Shown here piece after piece: positions 47,668 through 55,471 of a stretch of DNA of 64,000 nucleotides. A model generated the notes under the pieces. It was given only the letters and a program-made list of their open reading frames with translations, was not told the origin of the DNA and did no database searches. Numbering within the stretch: the first letter of the stretch is position 1; every line of letters begins with the position of its first letter. Origin of the DNA: CAVTWH01 sp963738365 (GTDB taxonomy: Bacteria; Actinomycetota; Actinomycetes; Mycobacteriales; Micromonosporaceae); contig CAVTWH010000007.1 of NCBI GenBank assembly GCA_963738365.1, positions 744,001 through 808,000 of the forward strand, in the 5' to 3' direction. Both the position numbers and the translations under genes were made by a program.

Positions 47668-48531
47668 TCAGCTTTGTGTCACCGACGGTGACGTCGACGG
47701 CTGGGGTACGGGCCAGGCCGGCCAGCTGACCGACGGCCACGGAACGGGCCAGCCCGGCCAACCCCGGTGGTGGGGTCCAGCGGGGCGGTTGCGGGACGGG
47801 CCGGGTGCCGGCTGGGTCGGGTCGCCGGACGGGCCAGGTTGGACCGGGTCGCCGGACGGGCCGGGTGCCGGCTGGGTCGGGTCGCCGGTCGGGTCGGGGG
47901 CGGGCTGCGGTGCCGGGCTGGGCGGGGCGGGCGTGGGGGAGTCGCCGGGCGGCGCCGGTCCACCCGAGGGGGAGACCGTCGGGTCGGCCGACGGCGTGCT
48001 GGACGGGCTGGGCGACGCCGGGTCAGCCGCTGGCGTGCACGCCGTCCCACAGCCGGCGGCCGGCGGCACGGCGGGCGCGGCGGGCGTCGCGCGCGCCGGC
48101 GGCGCCGGGGTGGGGACCGCCGGTCGGGTCGGCGGGCGGGCCGGCGGGTTCGGCAGCGGCGTCACCGGCAGCACGGTCACCACGGGTGGCGTGCCGGCCG
48201 GCACGGACGGCGTCGGTACCGGCGTCGACGGCGTGGACAGCGGGGCGCTCGCCGCGCTCGGCGCCCGACCGCCGGTGAACAGCCCGCCGGCCGCCGCCCA
48301 GTAGCTGCCCATGATCGAACCCAGCAGCAGCGCCCCGAACGCCAGCGGGGTCACCAGCCGTCGGTACGGCCGCTCCGACAGGTCCCACTCCACCGGCGGC
48401 CGTCCCCGGGCGTGGCCCGGCCGTTCCAAGCCGGCCAGGTCCACCCGGAACAGCCGGGCCGCCCCGCCGACCTCCCGACGGGCCACCCGCCAGGACCGCC
48501 GTAGCCGGTGCATGGTGCCTCGTGTGCTCAT
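47668..48531 (-). CDS. Pro-rich single-pass membrane protein
   Basis: 287 residues. An N-terminal cytoplasmic part (HRLRRSWRVARREVGG) is followed by one hydrophobic helix (about residues 62-82) and a roughly 190-residue Pro/Thr/Ser/Ala/Gly tail with repeats of the GDPTQPAPGPS type. The repeats are visible in the DNA around 47800-47900. The tail is probably extracellular and disordered, as in wall-spanning proteins. I use the ATG at 48531, where GGAGG is close upstream. Gene order next to PknL suggests a link to envelope sensing; that is inference. Confidence 0.72.
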   Translation of the reverse strand: MSTRGTMHRLRRSWRVARREVGGAARLFRVDLAGLERPGHARGRPPVEWDLSERPYRRLVTPLAFGALLLGSIMGSYWAAAGGLFTGGRAPSAASAPLSTPSTPVPTPSVPAGTPPVVTVLPVTPLPNPPARPPTRPAVPTPAPPARATPAAPAVPPAAGCGTACTPAADPASPSPSSTPSADPTVSPSGGPAPPGDSPTPAPPSPAPQPAPDPTGDPTQPAPGPSGDPVQPGPSGDPTQPAPGPSRNRPAGPHHRGWPGWPVPWPSVSWPAWPVPQPSTSPSVTQS

Positions 48532-48614
48532 CCCCGCCTCCGTTCGCCATCGCGGTGGACCGGCTCCGGCACCGGCCCACCGCGCCCTGTCTGCGCGGCT
48601 CCGACCGGACGTGG

Positions 48615-48620
48615 CAGGCT
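48615..48620 (+). promoter_or_regulatory. -10-like box CAGGCT before the Rv2175c homologue
   Basis: CAGGCT, then 6 nt, then the GTG at 48627. Confidence 0.45.
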
Positions 48621-48626
48621 GCACAG

Positions 48627-48986
48627 GTGACCGAAACCGACCACGCCGGCCCCGCCGAACCATCCGGCTGGCTGACTCTTCCCGACGTCGCGCTGGAGCT
48701 GGACCTGCCGGTGAACCGGGTACACCAGCTCATCCGCGAGCGCGCCCTGCTCGCCGTCCGCCGGGATGGTGTGCTGCGGGTACCCGCCGAGTTCCTCGCC
48801 ACACCCACCGCCCGCAAGCACCTTCCGGGAGTCCTGAATCTCCTGCTCGACGCTGGGTACAACGACGACGAAGCGCTGCGGTGGCTGTACACGCCGGATC
48901 CCACCCTGCCCGGCACCCCGGCCGCCGCCCTCGCCGGTGACCTGGCCACCGAGGTGAAGCGGCGCGCCCAGGCGCTCGGCTACTAG
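48627..48986 (+). CDS. HTH DNA-binding protein, Rv2175c homologue (PknL substrate family)
   Basis: A 119-residue winged-helix protein (WLTLPDVALELDLPVNRVHQLIRERALLAVRRDG) with a C-terminal helical domain. It resembles M. tuberculosis Rv2175c, which PknL phosphorylates on an N-terminal Thr, abolishing DNA binding. Here the flexible N-terminus has Thr2 and Thr4, which could serve. It is divergent from the PknL operon, the usual arrangement. The GTG at 48627 is preceded by a leaderless-type hexamer, and carotenoid genes follow 5 nt downstream. Confidence 0.8.
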   Translation: MTETDHAGPAEPSGWLTLPDVALELDLPVNRVHQLIRERALLAVRRDGVLRVPAEFLATPTARKHLPGVLNLLLDAGYNDDEALRWLYTPDPTLPGTPAAALAGDLATEVKRRAQALGY

Positions 48987-48991
48987 CCGCC

Positions 48992-49342
48992 ATGCGGCAC
49001 CTGAGCTACCTCGCCGTCCTGGTCGGCTGCCTGCTCGGCGCCCTCTGGCTGGAGCCGGTGCTGCGGGTCGGCGTGCTGCGCCGCTGGCGCCGGCTGCTGC
49101 TCACCCTGGTGCCGGTGGCCGCGCTGTTCGGCGCCTGGGACGTGGCCGCCATCGCCGCCGGCCACTGGAGCTACGACCCGGGCCAGCTGGTCGGGGTCAC
49201 CCTGCCCGGCCGGCTCCCGCTGGAGGAGCTGCTGTTCTTCCTGGTGGTACCGCTGTGCGCGATCCTCGGCTTCGAGGCGGTACGCACGGTGCGCCGCAAG
49301 GACGGCTGGCGGGCCGGCGACGAGCCACCGCAGCGCCGGTGA
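48992..49342 (+). CDS. crtYc: Lycopene cyclase subunit CrtYc
   Basis: A 116-residue membrane protein with three helices and the PLEE motif (RLPLEELLFFLVV) of heterodimeric lycopene cyclases. Together with CrtYd it would form beta- or epsilon-rings on lycopene or a related carotenoid. The stop overlaps the crtYd GTG by 4 nt. No phytoene synthase or desaturase gene of the carotenoid type is in the window. Confidence 0.85.
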   Translation: MRHLSYLAVLVGCLLGALWLEPVLRVGVLRRWRRLLLTLVPVAALFGAWDVAAIAAGHWSYDPGQLVGVTLPGRLPLEELLFFLVVPLCAILGFEAVRTVRRKDGWRAGDEPPQRR

Positions 49343-49644
49343 GTTACACCCTGGCGGCCGTCCTCGGGGCGGCCGGGGCGGTCGGGCTCGACCTCGTCGT
49401 GCTGCGTACCCGGCTGCTGCGCCGCAAGCTGTTCTGGGCGACCTACCCGATCCTGCTGGCCGGGCAGCTGCTGGCCAACGGCCTGCTCACCGGCCGCGGC
49501 ATCGTCCGCTACGACCCCGCCGCCGTACTCGGCTGGCGGCTGGCCTACGCCCCGGTCGAGGACCTGGTCTTCGGCTTCGCCCTGATCCTCAGCACACTGT
49601 CGCTGTGGGTCTGGTGGGGCCGCCGGGGCGTCCAGCGGGACTGA
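49339..49644 (+). CDS. crtYd: Lycopene cyclase subunit CrtYd
   Basis: The second subunit, 101 residues, with three hydrophobic helices and the related motif YAPVEDLVFGF (PVED). It opens with GTG at 49339 inside the end of crtYc, so the two chains are made in a coupled ratio. It converges on the prenyl synthase with 3 nt between stops. Confidence 0.83.
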   Translation: MSYTLAAVLGAAGAVGLDLVVLRTRLLRRKLFWATYPILLAGQLLANGLLTGRGIVRYDPAAVLGWRLAYAPVEDLVFGFALILSTLSLWVWWGRRGVQRD

Positions 49645-49647
49645 GCC

Positions 49648-50730
49648 TCAGGTGGCCCGCTGGGTGGCGGCGGCGGCCAGGTCGACCAGGGCCTGCCGGC
49701 CGGCGCCGGTCAGCTCCACGCCGCTCAGCGCCGCGAGCGCCTGCCCGGTCAGCTCGGTGATGCGCTGCTCGGTGCGGTCCAGCGCGCCGGTCACCTCGAT
49801 GATCTCCCGGAGCTGGTCCACCCCCGCCCGGTCCAGCGCCGGGTCGCCCAGCCCCGCGCCGAGGGCCGCCCGGTCGCCCACGGTGGCCGCCTCGTAGGCC
49901 GCAGCCACCAGGTAGGTGCGCTTGCCCTCGCGCAGGTCGTCCCCGGCCGGCTTGCCGGTCCGCGCCGGGTCGCCGAACACGCCGAGCACGTCGTCGCGCA
50001 GCTGGAACGCCTCACCCAGGGGTACCCCGAACGCCGAGTACGCGGCGTGGATCTCCGGCCCGGCGGCGGCCAGCGCCGCGCCGAGCAGCATCGGCCGCTC
50101 CACGGTGTACTTGGCCGACTTGTAGCGCGCCACCTTGGTGGCCCGCTGCACCGAGGTCTCCCCGGTGGCCTGGGTGAGCACGTCGAGGTACTGGCCGACG
50201 ATCAGTTCGGTGCGCATCGCGTCGAACACCGGCCGGGCCCGGTCCACGCTGGCGGCGTCCAGACCGCAGCCGTGCAGCAGCTCGTCCGACCAGGCCAGGC
50301 ACAGGTCACCGAGGAGGATGGCGCTCGCCGCGCCGAACGCGTCCGGGTCACCCGACCAGCCGTTGTCCCCGTGTACCCCGGCGAAGCGCCGGTGCGCGGC
50401 CGGCTCCCCGCGCCGGGTGTCGGAGTCGTCCATCACGTCGTCGTGGATCAGCGCACTGGCCTGCACCAGCTCCAGCGCCGCCAGGGCGGCCAGCACCTCG
50501 TCCCGGTCCACCCCACCGGCCGCCCGGTACGCCCAGTAGCCGAACAGCGGCCGCAGCCGCTTGCCGCCCCGCAGCACCAGCGTCTCCACGGTGTCGCAGA
50601 GCAGACTCAGCTCCGGATCGATGGCGAGCAGGTCGCGCCGCTGCCGGGTCAGGTAGTCGCGCAGCACCTCGTCGATACGGGTGCGTACCGCCGCGTGGTC
50701 GACCCGGGTGGCGACCGTCTCCTTCGTCAC
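49648..50730 (-). CDS. Polyprenyl (geranylgeranyl) diphosphate synthase, IdsA2-like
   Basis: A 360-residue trans-isoprenyl diphosphate synthase. The first Asp-rich motif (HDDVMDDSDTRRG) and the second (QLRDDVLGVFGD) coordinate magnesium for chain elongation. Carotenoid cyclases next door suggest C20 product, and the position corresponds to Rv2173 (idsA2). Chain length cannot be fixed from sequence alone. A second family member lies in the hopanoid operon. Confidence 0.88.
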   Translation of the reverse strand: MTKETVATRVDHAAVRTRIDEVLRDYLTRQRRDLLAIDPELSLLCDTVETLVLRGGKRLRPLFGYWAYRAAGGVDRDEVLAALAALELVQASALIHDDVMDDSDTRRGEPAAHRRFAGVHGDNGWSGDPDAFGAASAILLGDLCLAWSDELLHGCGLDAASVDRARPVFDAMRTELIVGQYLDVLTQATGETSVQRATKVARYKSAKYTVERPMLLGAALAAAGPEIHAAYSAFGVPLGEAFQLRDDVLGVFGDPARTGKPAGDDLREGKRTYLVAAAYEAATVGDRAALGAGLGDPALDRAGVDQLREIIEVTGALDRTEQRITELTGQALAALSGVELTGAGRQALVDLAAAATQRAT

Positions 50731-50835
50731 GGCGGCAACGCTAACCGCTGGTCACCGACCCCGCCCAGGCGCCCCCACTCCGGCGGCGCCCGGTAACCCT
50801 GACGGGATCGCACCATGGCTGAGCGTGGCCCCGGG

Positions 50836-51210
50836 TCAGGATCGGCGATCGAGCGGCATCCGGCTGACAGGGCTGGCCGATGCCCGTCCGGTGGGTCCGG
50901 CGGTGGCAGCAGGTCGGTTGCGGCGGGTGGTGGCAGCGGCTCGTTCGAGGTCGGTGAGGTTCAGATTGAGGACGTGGGCGAGCCAGCCGAGCCAGAAGGT
51001 GGTGGGAATGCGGGTTCCGCGTTCCCAGCGGGAGATTTCGTGCCGGCTGATGGTGGGTACGCCGGAGGCGGCGCACAGCTGCTCAGCGATGCGCAGTTGG
51101 GAGCGTCCGGAGGCCAACCGGGCCTGGGTGAGCAGGGCCCCCAGCGACAGCCGTGCACCGAAAGTCGACCAGTGGTGAGCCGCGCCGCCGGCCCCGTTGC
51201 CAGTCCGCAT
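50836..51210 (-). CDS. Small XRE-family HTH regulator, copy 1
   Basis: A 124-residue protein whose core (SLGALLTQARLASGRSQLRI, EQLCAASGVPTISRHEISRW, ERGTRIPTTFWLGWLAHVLN) is a helix-turn-helix of the XRE type. It is the most divergent of three paralogues here. The ATG at 51210 follows GGAGGCGAC, the same arrangement as copy 2. It is divergent from the larger XRE/TPR gene at 51335, as copy 2 is from its own partner. Confidence 0.78.
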   Translation of the reverse strand: MRTGNGAGGAAHHWSTFGARLSLGALLTQARLASGRSQLRIAEQLCAASGVPTISRHEISRWERGTRIPTTFWLGWLAHVLNLNLTDLERAAATTRRNRPAATAGPTGRASASPVSRMPLDRRS

Positions 51211-51334
51211 GTCGCCTCCATGGAAAGCACCGAACATCTACGGTGACCGCTGGTGTACCGACAGCGACAGGTGTTGACTGTTGCCGCACACGATTCGATC
51301 CGGTTGGCAACCCCGTCCGGCTGCGGAGGATGCT

Positions 51335-52501
51335 GTGGGGAACTTCGGCCGTGAAGTGACGGCTCGCCGTACCGCCGCGGGACTCAGCCTGCGCACCCTC
51401 GCGCGCATGGCTTACCTCGATCCCGGTCACCTGTCCCGGGTCGAGGCCGGCTCACGGCAACCGTCCATTGCGTTGGCCGGCGCTCTGGATCGGGCGTTGA
51501 ACGCTCACGGTGCGCTCACCGAGTTGGCCCGTTACTCACAGGGCGCCCGCCTGGAGGCTGGAGCTGCGCAGTCCCGGCGGTTGTCCGCGCTGTTCGATCA
51601 GTCAGCCGACGACGCAACGGCGACGCTGAGCGAGCAGGCAGGCGCATTGGCCCTGGCCTATCTTCATCAGCCCGTGGCGGTGATGCACGGTGAAGCCCTG
51701 CGGGTGCGGGCAGTGGCGGTGACCTTGCTACGTCGGCAGTCACGGCCCACGCCTGACCTTGTCGCGGTGGTTGCCCGGACCTCCGGTGTCCTCGCCTATG
51801 CCGCCCTGGACCTGGGAAATCCCGGCGCGGCAATGAGTCACGCCGACCTGACGCTGCGATGTGGCCAGCGGATGGGCGATCCGGCCCTACAGGCTTGGGC
51901 GCGCGGTACCCAGTCGTTGATCGCCCGGTTCGCCGGCGACTATTCGACGGCCTTGGCCTACGCTCATGCCGGGCTGTCAGCGGCTGGTTCCGGATCAGGA
52001 GCCGTCAGGCTGCTGTGCGGAGTGGCTCAATGCTCGGCGAACCTCGGCGACCGCGACGGGGCGCGCGCGGCGTTGGCGGCAGCGGACCGTATGCGCGTCG
52101 CGGTCCGTCGGGATGACCCGGGCGTATTCGGCTTCTCCCTGGCGAAGCAGCTGTACTACTCGGCTTCCTCGCTGGTGTGGTTGTCCGAACCCGGCGACGC
52201 CCGCGAGGCGATCCGGGCTGCCCGGTCCGCGGTCGAGGTGTGGGCCAGCGGACCACAAGCTGAACGTTCGTTGGACGACGAGGCGCTCGCACACGTCTAC
52301 GCCGCCACGGCCGCAGCCCAGTTGGCGGACGTCGACCAGGCCGATGACTGGCTGGAGCCGATTCTGGGCCTGCCGGAAGATCGACGCATTTCTTGGATCC
52401 GCAAGCGCATGGTCCGGGTCGCGGATCTGCTCTCCACGCGGCGGTTGCGGGGTAGTAGGCAAGCCGCGCGCACGGTCGAACGCATCAGCGCCTATGTCTG
52501 A
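51335..52501 (+). CDS. XRE-family regulator with TPR-like C-terminal domain, copy 1
   Basis: 388 residues. An N-terminal helix-turn-helix (VTARRTAAGLSLRTLARMAY, HLSRVEAGSRQPS) is followed by a long Ala-rich helical region with TPR-like repeats. This architecture is common among actinomycete regulators that sense peptides or small ligands. The GTG at 51335 follows CGGAGGA closely; a frame reaching 51281 is less likely. Its 124-bp divergent gap with the small XRE gene contains the core CAGGTGT, also present in the second module. Confidence 0.78.
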   Translation: MGNFGREVTARRTAAGLSLRTLARMAYLDPGHLSRVEAGSRQPSIALAGALDRALNAHGALTELARYSQGARLEAGAAQSRRLSALFDQSADDATATLSEQAGALALAYLHQPVAVMHGEALRVRAVAVTLLRRQSRPTPDLVAVVARTSGVLAYAALDLGNPGAAMSHADLTLRCGQRMGDPALQAWARGTQSLIARFAGDYSTALAYAHAGLSAAGSGSGAVRLLCGVAQCSANLGDRDGARAALAAADRMRVAVRRDDPGVFGFSLAKQLYYSASSLVWLSEPGDAREAIRAARSAVEVWASGPQAERSLDDEALAHVYAATAAAQLADVDQADDWLEPILGLPEDRRISWIRKRMVRVADLLSTRRLRGSRQAARTVERISAYV

Positions 52502-52651
52502 GCCGGTCACTCTTCTGTGCGCCCGGTGCCGGGGCTGCCGCCGGATGGGCCGGCCGCGGACGGAGCCGATCTGGCGATCGTGACTCTGAACCTGAGGCAG
52601 CGCCCGGACCGGGTGATCTTGAGCCCGGTCACGGAACAGTCGGTGATCGGG

Positions 52652-52657
52652 GATACT
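52652..52657 (+). promoter_or_regulatory. -10 box GATACT of a leaderless promoter (methyltransferase)
   Basis: GATACT, then 6 nt, then the GTG at 52664. Confidence 0.55.
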
Positions 52658-52663
52658 GGCGCG

Positions 52664-53488
52664 GTGCCGTATGACCCCACCATCTACCTCGGCTCTGCTC
52701 CCCACTATCGCCGCGGCCGTCCCGCGTACTCGCCGGAGTTGGAGGCCCTCCTGACGCGCGAGACGGGTCTGGACGGGACCGGCCGGCTGCTGGATGGCGG
52801 CTGCGGCCCAGGCGTGCTCACCGTCCGCCTGGCTCACCTGTTTGAGCAGGTGGTCGGTCTGGACCCGGATGCCGGCATGCTTGCCGAAGGCAGCCGCGCG
52901 GCCGAGGAAGCCGACGTGGCGAACATCCGGTGGGTCCAAGGCCTGGCCGAGCAGCTGCCCACGGTCGCGCCGGGACCGTACCGGCTGGTGACCTTCGGCC
53001 AGTCTTTCCACTGGACCGACGAACACCTGGTGGCGGAGGCCGTCTACGACATGCTGGAGCCCGGCGGCGCGCTGGCGATGATCGTCCACACGGTGGCCGG
53101 GCGTCCCCGGCCACCCAGCCCCGGGGCGCCACCAATTCCGCACGACGAGATCACGGCGCTGGTGGCGAAGTATCTCGGCCCTGCCCGGCGCGTCGGCCAG
53201 GGCATTGCCGTGGAACGGACCCACCGCTTCGAGGACGTGCTGGTACGGACCCGCTTCGGTGCTCCGCAGCAGTTCTTCGCCCCGGGCATTCCCGACCTGC
53301 TGCGAGACAGCGAGAGCGTCCTGTCCGGTTACCTGTCCCTGTCGTCCTCGGCGCCGCACCTGTTCGGTGACCGCCTTGACGACTTCACCGGGGAGGTGCG
53401 GGCGCTGCTGGCGAACCGTTCTGCCGACGGGATGTTCTGGGACTGGCCCGGCGACACCGAAGTGGTGATGGTCCGCAAGCCATCCTGA
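52664..53488 (+). CDS. Class I SAM-dependent methyltransferase
   Basis: 274 residues of the UbiE/Methyltransf_11 type. Motif I is LLDGGCGPGVLTVRLA near residue 42, followed by VVGLDPDAGMLAEG and the post-I region LVTFGQSFHWTDEHLV. The substrate is unknown. The leaderless start at 52664 is preferred to a frame reaching back to 52517. Its 3' end is overlapped on the other strand by the extended tail of small XRE copy 2. It sits between the two XRE modules. Confidence 0.85.
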   Translation: MPYDPTIYLGSAPHYRRGRPAYSPELEALLTRETGLDGTGRLLDGGCGPGVLTVRLAHLFEQVVGLDPDAGMLAEGSRAAEEADVANIRWVQGLAEQLPTVAPGPYRLVTFGQSFHWTDEHLVAEAVYDMLEPGGALAMIVHTVAGRPRPPSPGAPPIPHDEITALVAKYLGPARRVGQGIAVERTHRFEDVLVRTRFGAPQQFFAPGIPDLLRDSESVLSGYLSLSSSAPHLFGDRLDDFTGEVRALLANRSADGMFWDWPGDTEVVMVRKPS

Positions 53489-53781
53489 ACAGGGGACCGG
53501 GCCCGGCGGGTGACGGCGGCGGCGCGTTCGAGGTCGGTGAGGTTGAGGTCGAGGACGTGGGCGAGCCAGCGGAGCCAGAAGGTGGTGGGGATGCGGGTTT
53601 CGCGTTCCCAGCGGGACAGTTCGTGGCGGCTGACGGTGGGTACTGCGGAGGCGGCGCACAGCTGTTCGGCGACGCGCAGCTGGGAGCGGCCGGAGGCGAG
53701 CCGGGCCCGGGTGAGCACGGCGCCCAGCGACGCGGGACCGACCGTGCGCGCAGCCACTGCGCTGGTGTCGCGGTGCTTCAC
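53329..53781 (-). CDS. Small XRE-family HTH regulator, copy 2, with antisense-derived tail
   Basis: 150 residues from the GTG at 53781, which follows GGGAGG by 5 nt. Residues up to about 95 match copy 3 almost perfectly (RLASGRSQLRVAEQLCAASA, VPTVSRHELSRWERE). Then the frame leaves the repeated segment and runs 160 nt into the 3' end of the methyltransferase gene on the opposite strand before a stop. The last 53 or so residues are therefore antisense translation and probably not ancestral; the original C-terminus has been lost. Confidence 0.68.
   Translation of the reverse strand: MKHRDTSAVAARTVGPASLGAVLTRARLASGRSQLRVAEQLCAASAVPTVSRHELSRWERETRIPTTFWLRWLAHVLDLNLTDLERAAAVTRRARSPVQDGLRTITTSVSPGQSQNIPSAERFASSARTSPVKSSRRSPNRCGAEDDRDR
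53499..53727. repeat. 229-bp direct repeat, copy A
   Basis: Identical to 55100-55328 except for one base by visual alignment. It spans most of the small XRE coding region. The two copies flank the XRE/TPR gene at 53885 and lie in the same orientation. Confidence 0.85.
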
Positions 53782-53884
53782 GTCGCCTCCCAGTCTCCGA
53801 CGGTGGACCCAGGGTTGCGGATGTCCCTCGGCCGGCGGTAGACCTGCGTTGTCAGCAGGTGTCAGCCGACAATCCGGAGTACCC

Positions 53885-54988
53885 GTGGACACCTTCGGGG
53901 AGGCGTTGCGCGCTCTGCGCGCCCGGCGTGGACTGTCCCTGCGCCGCCTCGGCGCAAAGGTCAACTACTCGCACGGCTACCTGCACGACATGGAGCGGGA
54001 TCGCAAGCTGCCGTCACCCGAGGTGGCAGCCCGGCTGGATCAGGCCCTCGGCGGCCAGGGGCAGCTGGCACGCCTTGCCGGCCGCCTGCGTGGCCCGGCG
54101 CCGGAGCCCGAGCCCGATGCTCGGGGCGACGAGATGCTCAGCCGGGGGCTACCCCCGGACCGAACCGTGGTCGAACAGTTGGCCGCCGTTCTGCACGTGC
54201 ACCGTCAGCTGGAGGACGCGCTCGGCTCACGGGCGGTGCTGCGCCCCGTCCTCGGCCACGCGGGGACGGTCTCGGCGCTGCGGGCGGCGGCCGGCGGGGC
54301 CACGCACGATGCGTTGCTGCTGTTGGACGCGCAGTTTGCGCAGTTCCTCGGCTGGCTGTATCAGGACCTGGAGCAGCCGATGGCGGCCGGGCGGTGGTAT
54401 GCCCGGGCGCTCGGCTTGGCGCACGAGGGCGCCGACGACGCGATGGTGGCCTCGGTGCTGTCGATGCGCTCCAACGCCGCCTGGGGAGCGGGCGCCACCG
54501 CGCAGGCGGTACGGCTGGGCGAGGCGGCCTGTCGGCCTGCTGCCACGCCGGGGGTCCTGGCGCTGTCCCACCAGCAACTGAGCCGGGCGTACGCGACGAC
54601 CGGACGCCGTGCCGACGCGCTGCGCACGCTGGACCGGGCGGCTGACCTGACGGACCGGGCACAGGCGCGCCGGGACGCCGAGCCGCCGTGGGTGTACTTC
54701 GCCGGCCCGGACAGGCTCCACGTCCAGCGCGCCATCTGCCTGCGGGAGCTGGGCGACCACCGGGCCGCGATCGGCGCCTTCGGGGCGGCGATCGCCGCCC
54801 TGCCAACCGGATACCGGCGCGACCGGGGCCAGTATCTGGCCCGGCTGGCGGTCACCTATGCGCAGGCCGGGGACGCGCAGTCCGCGGCGCAGGTGGCTGC
54901 GGAGGCGCGCGAGTTGGCGATGGCCACGGGTTCTGCCCGGACGCTGGCGGAACTCAGCCGGATGGCGACCGGTCCGCGTTCCGGCTGA
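53885..54988 (+). CDS. XRE-family regulator with TPR-like C-terminal domain, copy 2
   Basis: 367 residues. The helix-turn-helix (RARRGLSLRRLGAKVNYSHG, YLHDMERDRKLPSPE) is followed by a long helical TPR-like domain (LGWLYQDLEQPMAAGRWYARA, SHQQLSRAYATTGRRADALR). It resembles the regulator at 51335 in layout but the sequences have diverged. The GTG at 53885 starts 103 bp from the divergent small XRE gene. The gap carries CAGGTGTCAGC near the start, recalling CAGGTGTTGAC in the first module. Confidence 0.8.
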   Translation: MDTFGEALRALRARRGLSLRRLGAKVNYSHGYLHDMERDRKLPSPEVAARLDQALGGQGQLARLAGRLRGPAPEPEPDARGDEMLSRGLPPDRTVVEQLAAVLHVHRQLEDALGSRAVLRPVLGHAGTVSALRAAAGGATHDALLLLDAQFAQFLGWLYQDLEQPMAAGRWYARALGLAHEGADDAMVASVLSMRSNAAWGAGATAQAVRLGEAACRPAATPGVLALSHQQLSRAYATTGRRADALRTLDRAADLTDRAQARRDAEPPWVYFAGPDRLHVQRAICLRELGDHRAAIGAFGAAIAALPTGYRRDRGQYLARLAVTYAQAGDAQSAAQVAAEARELAMATGSARTLAELSRMATGPRSG

Positions 54989-55040
54989 GGGATTCCGGTC
55001 GTCGTCCCGCGCGACCTCAACCCTTCCGCCGTCGACCCGG

Positions 55041-55340
55041 TCACGGCGGGCCGGGGGCGGCCAGGCGCCGCGCCGACGTCGCCGGGCCCGCGGCGGGGCG
55101 GGCCCGGCGGGTGACGGCGGCGGCGCGTTCGAGGTCGGTGAGGTTGAGGTCGAGGACGTGGGCGAGCCAGCGGAGCCAGAAGGTGGTGGGGATGCGGGTT
55201 TCGCGTTCCCAGCGGGACAGTTCGTGGCGGCTGACGGTGGGTACTGCGGAGGCGGCGCACAGCTGTTCGGCGACGCGCAGCTGGGAGCGGCCGGAGGCGA
55301 GCCGGGCCCGGGTGAGCAGGGCGCCCAGGGACTCTTGCAT
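55041..55340 (-). CDS. Small XRE-family HTH regulator, copy 3
   Basis: 99 residues from ATG at 55340 (GGAG about 9 nt upstream), containing the same helix-turn-helix as copy 2. Its C-terminal tail (RPAAGPATSARRLAAPGPP) is different. It has no divergent XRE/TPR partner; the hopanoid gene hpnH lies upstream, also on the - strand. This suggests a duplicated module that lost its second half or a small gene that moved alone. Confidence 0.75.
   Translation of the reverse strand: MQESLGALLTRARLASGRSQLRVAEQLCAASAVPTVSRHELSRWERETRIPTTFWLRWLAHVLDLNLTDLERAAAVTRRARPAAGPATSARRLAAPGPP
55100..55328. repeat. 229-bp direct repeat, copy B
   Basis: Pairs with 53499-53727; 228 of 229 positions agree by eye. 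The start-to-start distance is 1601 bp. Confidence 0.85.
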
Positions 55341-55471
55341 GGCGAAACTCCGTCTCGACGTTGTGATCGTCAAGACCCCCGTCGGCGGCCGCTCGCCGGA
55401 TTCCTTTGTACCAGCGGGCTACGACATCCAGCGGGCTACACATCCAGCGGGCAACCACATCCCCGGCGCGC

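Noticed and set aside
47796..47900. CRISPR-like or minisatellite array
   Set aside because: The repeats encode the Pro-rich tail of the membrane protein in frame, differ in length and have no spacer structure. No CRISPR array is seen anywhere in the window.
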